Shown here piece after piece: positions 39,641 to 51,900 of a stretch of DNA of 64,000 nt. The stretch's first letter is position 1. Each line of letters begins with the position of its first letter. A program made the translations under genes and the position numbers. The notes below the pieces were generated by a model, which saw nothing but the letters and a program-made list of their open reading frames with translations, ran no database searches and had not been told where the DNA came from. The DNA is from Sphaerolaimus hirsutus (lineage: Eukaryota > Nematoda > Chromadorea > Monhysterida > Sphaerolaimidae): positions 6,450,701 to 6,514,700 of the forward strand of contig OZ038450.1 in assembly GCA_964036195.1 (NCBI GenBank), in the 5' to 3' direction.

Positions 39641-39925
39641 ATGATGTCGCTGCAAGTCGTCACGAACCTTCTATTTGTCGCTCTAACGTCCCTGAACTTG
39701 TGCGACTGCGCGCGGGTGGGGCGCATGGACAAGCCGCGCGCGGGCGCCGTGTCCGCCGAGGACCAGGAGCAGATGGGCGCCGCCAGGCAGATGCTCGTGG
39801 CTCTGAGCGCACAGCCGCCCGCTCACAGAATGCCAGAGAACGCAGTCGGCCTGTCGCTGGCCACCGTGAGCAACGACGTGGACAGCGCCGGCACCACCGT
39901 GCTCAGGGCCAACCAGCTCTACAGG
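39641..39925 (+). CDS. M4 peptidase copy 2, exon 1
   Basis: Same 285-base length as exon 1 of copy 1, starting MMSLQVVTNLLFVALT. Differences are few (for example PPAHRMPENA in place of AGAHRMTENA). Donor GTGACC. Confidence 0.87.
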
Positions 39926-42900
39926 GTGACCCGTTTCAGATTTCTACCTAATTACCTATTTAACTACCTTATCTAACAATTTAGGTAGCCTCTGATATTT
40001 AGGTGATATTTTTTGTTGCTTATTTATCTCTCCGCTCTACCCACCTTATTATTATATATACTTCGTAAATAACACATGACGGTACACGGTTAAAACTGCA
40101 GGGTCTGCGCGTGCTGGAGGGCCACGTGGTGCTGCACGTGCACAGGGCGCACAGCCTGGCCGTGCTCTCCAAGGCGGACCGGGCGCCCACGGGCGAGACG
40201 AAGCAGGTCGCCAACTGCACGCAATTCTTCGGACAGGTGTGGGGGAAATTTCTCATTGTGGTCAGGTCTGATCAGCATTTGGCTATGGATTTTATTGGTT
40301 TTAAAGATGCACATTTCCTATCAGAACTGTGATGTGAATATTCATTTTGAAAAAAGTGCGCGAACGCTGCACTCGAACATCCACATTCGACACGTTGATT
40401 TGTTTCGTTCGATCATGCATCAATTTTGTTTCCCTCTGCATTCAGCTCGTCAACGGCGTCGACGAGGACATCGAACAGTCGAAATTCGAGAAATTGCAGC
40501 TAGACCCAAAACTGGAACTGTTCAAACTGAAAATTTCCAGTAGCAGAGGGCCGTTTAGCAAAGAAAAAGCAGAAACAGTCATTTACTTGAATGACGAAAA
40601 TGTTGCGAGAGTGGGCTATCTGGTCGCAGTGAGGTATTTCGATGGCGGAGTGAATAAGTATCCAAACAGACTCGTCGATGTGGAGACCGGATTGGTACGC
40701 TTCAATTGATATCCCATTGAACTATCAATTTTTGATGTTTAGCCGACTGTTTTTACCGATGTTTAGCGCTGTTTTTGGCACCAGATTGACTACCGTATTT
40801 ACTCGAATAATTCACCCTCGAATAATTACCCCTCGAATAATCCCCCCCCCCCTCAAAAATGTCTGACGAAAAAATAATTCCCCGGGGGATTATTCGAGTA
40901 AATACGGTACTTTCTCCCAATTGAATGCAGGTGGTGCGCGCGTGGGACGGCATCCAGTACATCGGCGCGGCGGCACTGTTCCACCAGCGGAGAGCGAAGC
41001 GGCTGACGGTCACCCAAACCAGGGTGCTGCCCGTGGGCAAGGGCGGCGGCGGCAATGTCAAAATGGGTTTGTACTGGGGCAGATTTATAAAAACTAAAAA
41101 ATAGAATGAAATATAAGATTTGATTATTCTGTACACTTTAATTTATATTTTTTCTGGGGATTTTCAGGGGGATAAAATAAAATGTTTTTTTTTGTGGGAG
41201 AGGGTATACAATTTTTTTCTGGAAGTCACCTTGAAAATTGTGTTTGTATCCAAACCTCAACGAGATTTTCTACTGAAAATTGACAGATTTGTGATGTAAA
41301 AGTGCCATTTTGCTTGGGTGCCACTGGTGCTTGGTGTCATGAATCTGTGTATGCTGTTTTTCTATACGGATCCAGAGAAGTTTGCCATGCACTGCTTTTC
41401 CTATCACCTGCTTGTCTCCGGTGTGCACTGCACAAGGCCCGGAGGTCCAAATGATGCCTTTCAATTTAAGGGAATTTGTCCCGTTAGAATAGAACCAGTT
41501 GTTGTTTGCAGAGCGTGCACTGATCTACTTAGAGATCACGCTGCTCTGTTTTCCCATGGCACGCACAGCGCTTACACTTAGGACAAGCAGCGCAATAATT
41601 AGAAGCGGATGTTAATTAGCAAACATAAAATGAGCACACGTTAGTATAGATACTCAAGGGGGGTCCAAGTTGTTTGAGAAGAGCGCTTTTATTTGGGCGA
41701 TGGAAACATGCTAAAGCAGTAAAGTCGAAGCAATCAAATTTTGGAATATAGTCAAAGTCACGTAAATGCACAACAATCAGCTACTTATAAGGCGTAGGTA
41801 AGTACCATAATCAAAACAAATAAAACGGCTAGGAATACAATATCATAAGGAGTCAAGTAATCACTGTCGAATCTGATAATCAAATCTAATCATAAAATGG
41901 GAAGCACCATATTAATTGAAAGACACAGGTAGTGAAAACAAAAACTTAACGTAAATACATCAAGTAAAAATATGGTAACTGATAAGTACATTAAAAAGCA
42001 TCAAAACATTAGCTTCATGTGACATGGTGCTGAATTCAAGAAATAATAGCATGTACAAAAACACATGAATACTTCCATAATTACCTACAACTACCTACTT
42101 AATTAATACAACGTAAAATACATACAGTAGCAGCGCAATGCTTACTTATACAGAAAGGGAGCGAATGAAATAAAATCAATTCAATGTAAAATTGGAAAAG
42201 ACACATGAATTATACCTAAGCGATAATTAAACAATTAAAATGCGAGCTTACAATCATCACTAATTAATAATCTACTAATTGTAAAGGCTGAAGCTTATGA
42301 AAACTTCAAGGTTGACGTAAAATAATATTTACACAATTTCTACATGCCCTGCAAAGCTTTTTATGGGGGGGGGGTTGTATTCAAGGGTTACGGTAGCTTG
42401 TGGAATGCTCACAAGTGCAGGTGCTTATCACCTTCAACGCCGCGACACAATATTGTGACTATCCGGCTGACTCGTGCCCGTGAGAAAAGTTTCAGCCCGC
42501 TGGCCTCGCCCTTCCGAGCGTGATGGGATATTTATGTTAGGGCGGCAGAAAATGTTTTTTGGACTGCAACTTGTCACTTTGGGGCATGATCAGGAGCTGT
42601 TTCTACTACCCACCAATACTAGAGGCACGTAATCACTGTCGAATCTGATAATCGAATCATAAAATGGGAAGCACCATATTAATTGAAAGACATAGGTAGT
42701 GAAAACAAAAACTTAATGTAAATACATCAAGCAAAAATATGGTAACTGATAAGTACATTAAAAAGCATCAAAACACTAGCTTCATGCTACATGGGACTGA
42801 ATTCAAGGAATAATAGCATGTACAAAAACACATGAATACTTCCATAATTACCTACAACTACCTACTTAGTTAATACAACCTAAAATACATACCAAAGCAG

Positions 42901-45900
42901 CGCAATGCTTACTTATACAGAAAGGGAGTGAATGAAATAAAATCAATTCAATGTAAAATCGGAAAAGACACATGAATTCTACCTAAGCGATAATTAAACA
43001 ATAAAAATGTGAGCTTACAATCATCACTAATTAATAATCTACTAATTGTAAAGGCTTAAGCTTATGAAAACTTCAAGGTTGACATAAAATAATATTTACA
43101 CAATTTCTACATGCCACGTCAAAGCTTTTTATGGGGTGGGGTTTGTATTCAAGGGTTACGGTAGCTTGTGGAATGCTCACAAGCGCAGGTGCTTATCACC
43201 TTCAACGCCGCAACACAATATTGTGACTATCCGGCTGACTCGCGCCCGTGAGAAAGGTTTCAGCCCACTGGCCTCGCCCTTCCTAGTGTGATGGGATATT
43301 TATGTTAGGGCGGCGGAAAATGTTTTTTGGACTGCAACTTGTCACTTTGGGGCATGATCAGGAGCTGTTTCTACTACCCACCAATGCTAGATGATACTGT
43401 CGACAATCTAGTCAACGTGGGGAGAAACTTGGAACAGCATGTTTTGATAGGGTTCAGAAAAGTCATTGTTCCATGCTTCCTGGTCGCCACCTACCTATCA
43501 GTCGCAGTCTCTGCCTATGCCCAAAAATAGATAAGTGTAAAATATGCATTCAGCTGCCCAGAGAGTCACAACACTGCGCCGACAACTTCAAAAGTGTCCG
43601 CACGCCATGCTGCGGCATTTTTATCAGAAATGTGAAATTCCCCTCTCACCTTGTGACACGTGGAATGTAGCTTACGTACAAAGTAATAATGACCTAGCTA
43701 GTCTTAATTAAAAGAGAACGCATTGGGGAAATTAATTCGATGGATGGACACAAACATGCATAGCACTACAACCGCATAAACATGGTAAACTCAGTCTGCC
43801 AGTGTAGTGGGGGCGATCTTGTTGTGCAGTGCTCTGTTGGGGCATTGCGCAGCTCGCTGCATGGCTACGCATGCCGCGCAAGCCCCGTAGACTATGAATA
43901 GTCAACACCATATCTGCGGGGGTTATTTGGATTGTTAGTTTACAAAGTTGTCTTGCAGTTTACGTTACATGAATTGTGATTTCATTTGGTTGTCTAAAAA
44001 TTTGTGGGGTGGTGTTTTCCACTCGTAAAAAGTGGTCTTACACTTGGCACTAAGGGTTATAAAAGTGCCATGGTGCTTTTGGTACTTAGTGTTAAAGTGT
44101 CAATGCTTTTTACATCACTACTCCTTTATAAACACCTTCCCGGACAAGTTCACCACCCATTTTTTTATTTCACTTCGAATGCAATATCTCCGTCCATGGG
44201 GGTGTTATAAAGCTGAAACTTTGTATGTATAAAGTTGTAAGACCCCTCTACTCCCCAACAATGGGGGAGGCGCGGCGACTCTCCACAGGGTGGGTCGCCG
44301 CACCTCCCCCCATTGTTGGGGAGTAAGGGGGTCTTACAACTTTATATATACAAAGTTTCAGCCTTATAACACCCCCATGGACGGAGATATTGCGTTCGAA
44401 GTGAAATAAAAAAATGGGTGGTGAACTTGTCCGGGAAGGTGTTTATATTCATTAAAAGGTTGCTCCATAACAGTGTTTTTTTATTGATTTTCAGTCGAAA
44501 TTGCACCCCACCCCAAACTTAGGCACATGGTACTACGGCGTGGGCAAACAGAGATTCACGGTGACAATATATCCAAATGGGACTTGTGCCATGGAGACGC
44601 CATATGCTCGAGTGATCGATTACTGGAACGAACTGGATTACTCAAACAAAAATACGTTCACATTCAACTGCTCCGAAGGAAGTGTATGTCTCTGCGTAGG
44701 AATTCAGATGTTACTTTGACTGAGTTGTAGATAAACGCACGCAGAACAACGACACTGCGAACGGGGCGAAGTCGCCGCTCAACGACGCCAGTTTCATTGT
44801 GAACCAAGCGGCGCAAATGTACATGAGCTGGTAAGTGATGAACCATGAACGTAAATGTACCTGAACCATCATTAGCATTGAGAAAAATGGCTGATTTTGA
44901 GAAAATATAATTACATATTATCTCAGAAAATCTCTCAAGAAAAAAATATAATTAAATCTCTTGGGTCATTTTCGAAAATATAATTAAATCTCTGCGAAAA
45001 TCTCTTTCCGTTCAAAAAATCTGATAAAATCTCTCAACTTAAATTATGATTTAATCGATAGGTATCTCAAGGTGTTTGAACCAGAGGCGTTTGTTTCAGT
45101 AGACATTAAGCGCTTTATGTGTTGTCTTAGCTTTTACTACCATATACTCCCACCTACTATCTAAATAATCAACATAACTATAATTTAGGTATACTCGGCG
45201 AACATGATACTCTGCCCTTGCACTCATTTATGTCTCACGTTGGAAACGTGCCAATGATGATAAAGCATGCGATTTTTGGATAATAGATGTAAAAATTCAT
45301 TATTGCGTGAGCAAGTGAACGTTTAGCATTACTACAACGATTACTTTTTTAAACTTTTAATGAAAATCCCGTACGTAAAAAAATCGTTGGCACGCTTCCA
45401 GCGGGAACCACGCGTGCAGGGTGTAAAGTAACTGGAGTATACATTGTTCTCACGTGTGAAGATCGACACAGTATTTATCAGATGACTTTTTCACCAAATT
45501 TTGGTATCTGTATTTGCAAAGCATGCAGTCAACTTTATGGCTGTTAAAACATATTTACGTTTACTCAAAAATGCATATATTAGAGTACTGAGTACATACA
45601 TTTACATTGCCTCTGAAAAAGTACCAGTACTCTCTGTTATGTATTCTTTTTGAAAGTACTCGAGTACGTAAGTACTTTTAAGACAAATACGAATGAATAG
45701 ACTTTTTATAGACTCTTTCATGCTATAGAACAGAAAAAGGGAGAGAAGAACCTAAAAATATGTGCAGAAATTGCCAAGAATAGGTATATTAGCACATATA
45801 TAGTAAAAATAGCTGAAAATAGGCACAAATGCACATGATCTAGTGAATTTGAAGGTGAAAATGGACAAATATAGAGAGATTTTCTCAAGAGATTTTCTCA

Positions 45901-48900
45901 ATCAGAAAAAATATAATTAAATCTCCCTGGAAAATCATGGAAAAAATATAAATCTCAGAAAATCTTATATTTTCTGCGATTTTCTGTGATTTTTTAAATA
46001 TAAATCTCCAAGAGATTTTTTCAATGCTAACCATCATAACTGAGCGCCCTACGAAAAGGCGTATTTACTAGGGTTCAAACGGGACCACAGTGAGCGTTCC
46101 AAAAATATCTGGGAGATTTCAATTTAAAAAATATAATTAAATATAAGAAAATCTCTTATTTAATTTAGGTAGTTATAATTTCGCCAGTTTTTTTTTCCAG
46201 AGAGATTTAATCACCGTATTACCTCGAATTATCCCCCCCCCCTTGAATTAACCCCCCCTCGAATTAACCCCCCCTCAAAATGGGCTGGGGAAATAATAAC
46301 CCCCCCCCCTCGAAATACCCCCCCCTTCGGAATGATGTACGTCATGTACATAATAAATACGTCATGTACGCAATGTACATAATGTATTTTACTGTTAATT
46401 TGCATTGCAGCTACACATAGAGTAGTTTGTGTAGCTATCTACGTTTTTATGTCCAAATATATCCTGTTTGGACACATTTATTACCGATTTTGGGTACGCA
46501 AATACCTACTATTTACTACGATCCTTACGAAAATTTCTGACGAAATAATAAACCCCTCTTCGAATAACCCCCCCCCCCTCGAATTAACCCCCCATCAAAT
46601 TTTGCTGGCGAAAAAATAAACCCCCATGGTGGGTATTTCGAGGTAATACGGTATAGTTAATTTATGATAAAAAAATACAATCAAATCTCTCATTTATATT
46701 TATTTATATTTTCTCAGCGTTTTTTCAGATAGATTTAATGATATTTTATTTTTTGAGATATTTTATGAGATTATGTTAAATTATATTTTTTGAAAATCAC
46801 CCATTTTTTGGAAAGCTAACCACAGTCGCGGTAGATGATTCGGTTAAATGCCAGGTCTGGGGCGGTCTCGGTTCCAATGCCTTAGTCCCGGTCCCGGTCC
46901 GGATGCAATACACCAGTCCCGGTCGCGCTCCGGTCCGTAATTTTGTAGTGGTCCTGTTAAAGCCGGAGTTACAGCACAATGGTAAATAGAGGCTGAAGCG
47001 ACAAATACATGTCGCCGCAAATTTGGTTACACAAGAATACTTCGATATTTCCATCCAAAAATTGACATGTTGAAAGCACTAACCGATATCTACGTTGTGT
47101 TAAAAATTTACCAAAAAACCGCAGTGGCGAATTTCCTCATTTCCGCATTTCCTCATTTCTTGTTGAGATTGCCGACAAATAGCGAGATTATCTATATCGT
47201 ATTACCTCGAAATACCTCCAGGGGGTATATTTTTGCGCTAGCACAATTTGAGGGGGGATAATTCGAGGGGGGGTTTATTCGAGGGGGTGGGGTCTATTAT
47301 TTCACCAGAAATTTTCGGAAATTCCCCATACTCAGACGTAGAAAAATCTAACAATTACATAGATGTATATGTGTTTATAGGGATTTATAACTGTATACTA
47401 TACACCAGAGTTGCGAAAGCGTATTTACGCTTACCCGAAATACCCGGGTAAATGGGTATTTATACTTACGCTTACGCTTACGCTTTCATAAAATACCCGT
47501 ACGCTTTATTACGCTTTCCCGGTCGAAATACCCGGGTACTAAAAGCGTAAAAAAGTTTTTCACATGGTCCGGTTTTGTAAAAAGTGTAAAACTACAAAAA
47601 AAGTGAACAAAACTGCATACAAAAAAGACTGCATGTGTACAGTAATGCATTGGACATAACGGCACATGTATTTTACAAATTGTGTCGCAATATGAATGTC
47701 TCCTTTATACTGTGTCATCGGGCGAAATATTTAGATGGCTTTAGATGGCAATGGCTTCAGAATAGAAATTTTGTGACCGAAAATGCACGAGTTCGAAAAT
47801 GAAGATGACATAGGTGTATCTTACGTTTACGCTATATGAAGAAATGTATTGGTAAGTATTTATGAGAATTATGCATACCGTATTACCTCGAATTATCCCC
47901 CCCTTGAATTAACCCCCCCCTCGAAATACCCCCCCTAAATTTCGGCTGAGGAAATAATAAACCCCCCCCTCGAAATACCCCCCCTAAAATTGAGTGTAAA
48001 GAGAACGTACATGACAAATACCGCAGTTTGTGATCTGTAAAGTCAGAACACACGTTAAGACTGATGATTGAGTGACGTTAGGTAAGGGTTTATGTGTATA
48101 TACAGTTATTAATGCCTAAAAACACATATACGTCTATGTAAACGCTTGATTTTTCTACGTCTGAGTATGCGGAATTTCTGAAAATTTCTGGCGAAATAAT
48201 AGACCCCCCCCCCTCGAATAAACCCCCCCCTCGAATAGACCCCCCCCCCCCTCGAATAAACCCCCCCCCCTCGAATTATCCCCCCCTCAAATTTTGCTGG
48301 CGAAATAATAAACCCCCTGGGGGTATTTCGAGGTAATACGGTAAATAAATCACAAAAATCGATAGCACAAAGTCCGAGTTCGGAAATGAAGAGTAATTAA
48401 CTGGTGCTGTCGATTAAGTGCCATCAACATCTAAGGGCAGATTACCAAGTGAACATCTGAAAAATGTCGCTGAAAGCTTGATTTTTAACGAATTCACTGA
48501 GCAAAAACTCCCTGAAAATTTTTACGCTTACGCTTTATTTTACGCTTTCCTAGGTATTTAAAAAATACATTACGCTTTTAGTATCCACACTCAAAATTTG
48601 GAAAGTGTATTTACGCTTACGCTTACGCTTTCCAAAAATACCGGTATTTTAACAACTCTGATATACACATAAACCCGTTCCTAATGTCACTCAATTAACG
48701 ATGGCAAACCCCCCGAAAAAAGTATTTAAATTTTTAAGTGTTTTTTCCTAAATGAATTTTCGAATTTTCGAATTTTTTCCCAAATGAATTTTCGAATTTC
48801 GAATTTAATTTTCGAATTTTTGAATTTTCGAATCTTTTTTTGTCAATTTTCGAATCTTTTTCAGAAAATGTTGAATTTTGAGCTTAAAACACAGTATTTG

Positions 48901-51900
48901 GACTGTTTTCATGTTTGGAACCCCTTTTAACCTTAATTTCACTGTGATTTTGCACCATTTCAGAACGCCTTCCAAAAAAAACGCTTGTGTATATACCGTA
49001 TTTCTTCGATTTTATTGACTGTTCATTTACATGGCCATGCTCGATTACTTTAACGGGTTTGGAGGGCATCTGAAGAATACATTGACAGTCAATAAAATCG
49101 AAGAAATACGGTAACTGCCCCTCGGACTTTTTGATGGACCCGTGTCCCCGTTTCTGCGCCGCGGTTCTAATTGTTCACGGCACGGCTCAGTGCATTCCTC
49201 AATATATGTGTCGGGTCCGCTGCTGTTGCCGCAAACCCCATTTCAATGTTTTATGGGTTTTTTCTATTACATCAGTCTTTTTCAGACCCACCACATATCA
49301 ATTGTCGCTTTATTTTGCACGCTGAACTTAAGAGTGTGTTTTGTCGCCTTGAATTCCCTGAAAAATTCGAAAACTATTTTCGAATTTTTGAATTTTCGAA
49401 TTTTCGAATTTTTTGGAAAATAAATCGATTTTTAAGTGTTTTTTCCAGGGGTGGAAAAAAAATTCAAAAATTATGAAAAAATTCGAAAATTCGAAAATGT
49501 TTTCGAATTTTCGAATCTTTTTTTGCCATCGTTACACTCAATCAACAGTTTTAACGTGTGTTCTGCATTGTACAGATCACAAACTGTGGTATTTGTTATG
49601 TACGTTCTCTTTACACGCAATTTTAGGGGGGTATTTCGAGGGGGGGGGGGTTATTATTATTTCCTCAGCCGAAATTTAGCGGGGTATTTCGAGGGGGGGT
49701 TAATTCAAGGGGGGTTAATTCGAGGTAATACGGTATATGTATTTACTTTAAGCAAGTTTAAGCAAAATTTAAGCAAGTTTTTTGCCGTTTACGGCAAAAT
49801 TTAAGCCAATTTTTTACGTTTCCGGCATAATTTCTGCAAATTTTTCCATTTCTGTTTTCCGGCCTTTCATTTTTCCATTTTCCGGCAAGTGCAAATTCTT
49901 TTCCGTTTCTGTTTCTGTTTTCCGGTAAGTGCAACATTTTTTCCGTTTACGTTTCCGTTTTCCGTCAAAAAGTTTTTGTTGACACCGTAGTCATAATCAA
50001 AGTGAGAGTCTTGCATTCCCTATCCATCGCAACTTCAATCATTTCTGCTGCCTTTTTCCCAACCATTTCAATTCGTTTTAATCGTTTTTGCTTTTTATGC
50101 ATCCCATTTATTTTTGGTTTTACGTTACCGTAATTTTTGCGTTCAAAGGGTAAACGCACCTAAACGTATTTTCTTAGTACTCGAGTATACGTATTTTCGA
50201 GTAAACGTAAATACGTTTGAACAGCTATGTTAGAAATCACTGCCCATAGTGGACTTACTGTTAACATTTTTTGCTTCTTTCCAACAAAAAAGTGTGCACA
50301 AGATCGGGAGCGGCCACAGATGACATTTCGGGACTAACTTATAATTTTCAACAGTTGGACTAGAATTAGATTGGACAATATTAGAATTTGACGCCTCAAT
50401 TCAAACGCAGGTACGGCGAGGCGGCGCTGACCGAAGGCGGCAAGGGCCGCGGCACCAAGCCCATGCAGGTGCTCGTGATAGCACACTTCGCCGGCGGTGC
50501 CGACAATACGGGGAACTTCGGGAGCGGCTATGCGACCTACGCCGGCGGCGAGATGAGAATACCCGACGGGAACAAGTTCATCTGGTACCCGAACACGGTG
50601 GGCGACGTGCTGTCGCACGAGCTGGCCCACGGCGTCACCGAGCAGACCAGTGTTCTAAGCACATCTAGTGCGTCAACGATCGCTGTGCTTTGATTTTATC
50701 CTATGCCATAACATTTGATCCGGATATGGGTGCCAACTTTCTTTTTTCCGCTTTCTTGGGCGGAGTTGGAACTTTTTTCAAGGTATATGTATATGTAACA
50801 GACTTTTTCACTCACCCCCGGGTACAGAAAATGTAAAATACTTTTACAAGTACTCAAGCGTACGCACAAGTAAAATATTTTTCCCCGGAAAATTTAAAGG
50901 CGATCACTTTTTACATGTTAAAGCTATTTTTACACATATCTACTACCATATTATAAAGCCACTATTTATTCGTGTGGTAAGGATGCTCCAACGTAAAAGA
51001 TAGGACGTTTCTGCTTCTGCCCGATTCGTGTGTGTTTTTACACACAAAGTGGACACTTTTTATCAGCACAAAATGCCCTTTACAAACACGATCCCTTTAC
51101 AATCTTGACAAACAGGGTTTACATATGGCAGAGTAGCTTTCCAAGAATGCAATTGCACATGTATAGGGGGTTGGCTTGAGTTTTTAAGGGTTGAGTTTAC
51201 AATTCAGGGTTGAGTTGACAGGTGTTTATAAATTAGGGTTGAGTTGACTGAAGTTTAAAAATAAGGAGCTGTGTTGACAAAAGTTTACAAATTAGAGGCT
51301 GAGTTTATGGGAGTTGACAATAACATTACCATAACCCTTAAGTGAGGCCCCCGGGGCTAAAAAAATATAAATTGTGAAATGATGCATTTGTGGGTTTCTG
51401 ATTACAATGATTTGAAATATGCACTCCATTCTGACAGTACATTACCATAACCCTGAAATTGAACCCCTGCGGCCAAAACTTTCAAATTGTGAAATGATAC
51501 ATTGTGGGTTTCTAATTGCACTGATTTGATATATAATGCACTCCATTTTGACACTACATTACCATAACCCTGAAAATGAACCACTGGGGCCAAAAACTTT
51601 CAATTTGTGAAATGATGCATTTTTGGGTTTCTGATTGCACTGATTTCAAATTTGGGTTTCTAATTACACTGATTTGATATATGCACTCCATTCTGACACT
51701 ACATTACCATAACCCTAAAAATGAACCCATGGGGCCAAATACTTTCAATTTGAGAAATGATGCATTTTCAGGTTTCTGATTGCACTCATTTGAAATATGC
51801 ACTTCATTTTGACACTACATTTACCATAACCCTACAAATGAACCCCCTGGGCCAAAAACTTTCAAATCATAAAATGATGCATTTGTGGGTTTCTGATTGT

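Larger units (their letters stand above)
47197..49733. mobile_element. TA-flanked C-tract MITE (copy g) carrying two hAT-like insertions
   Basis: Starts TA then TCGTATTACCTCG (47195 on) and ends GAGGTAATACGG (49733) then TA. Its own body is 47197-47405, 48661-48695 and 49535-49733, matching copy d in inverse orientation across both insertion points. The inserts are a CAGAGTTG-family MITE (47406-48660) and a TAACGATGG-family MITE (48696-49534). Confidence 0.78.
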
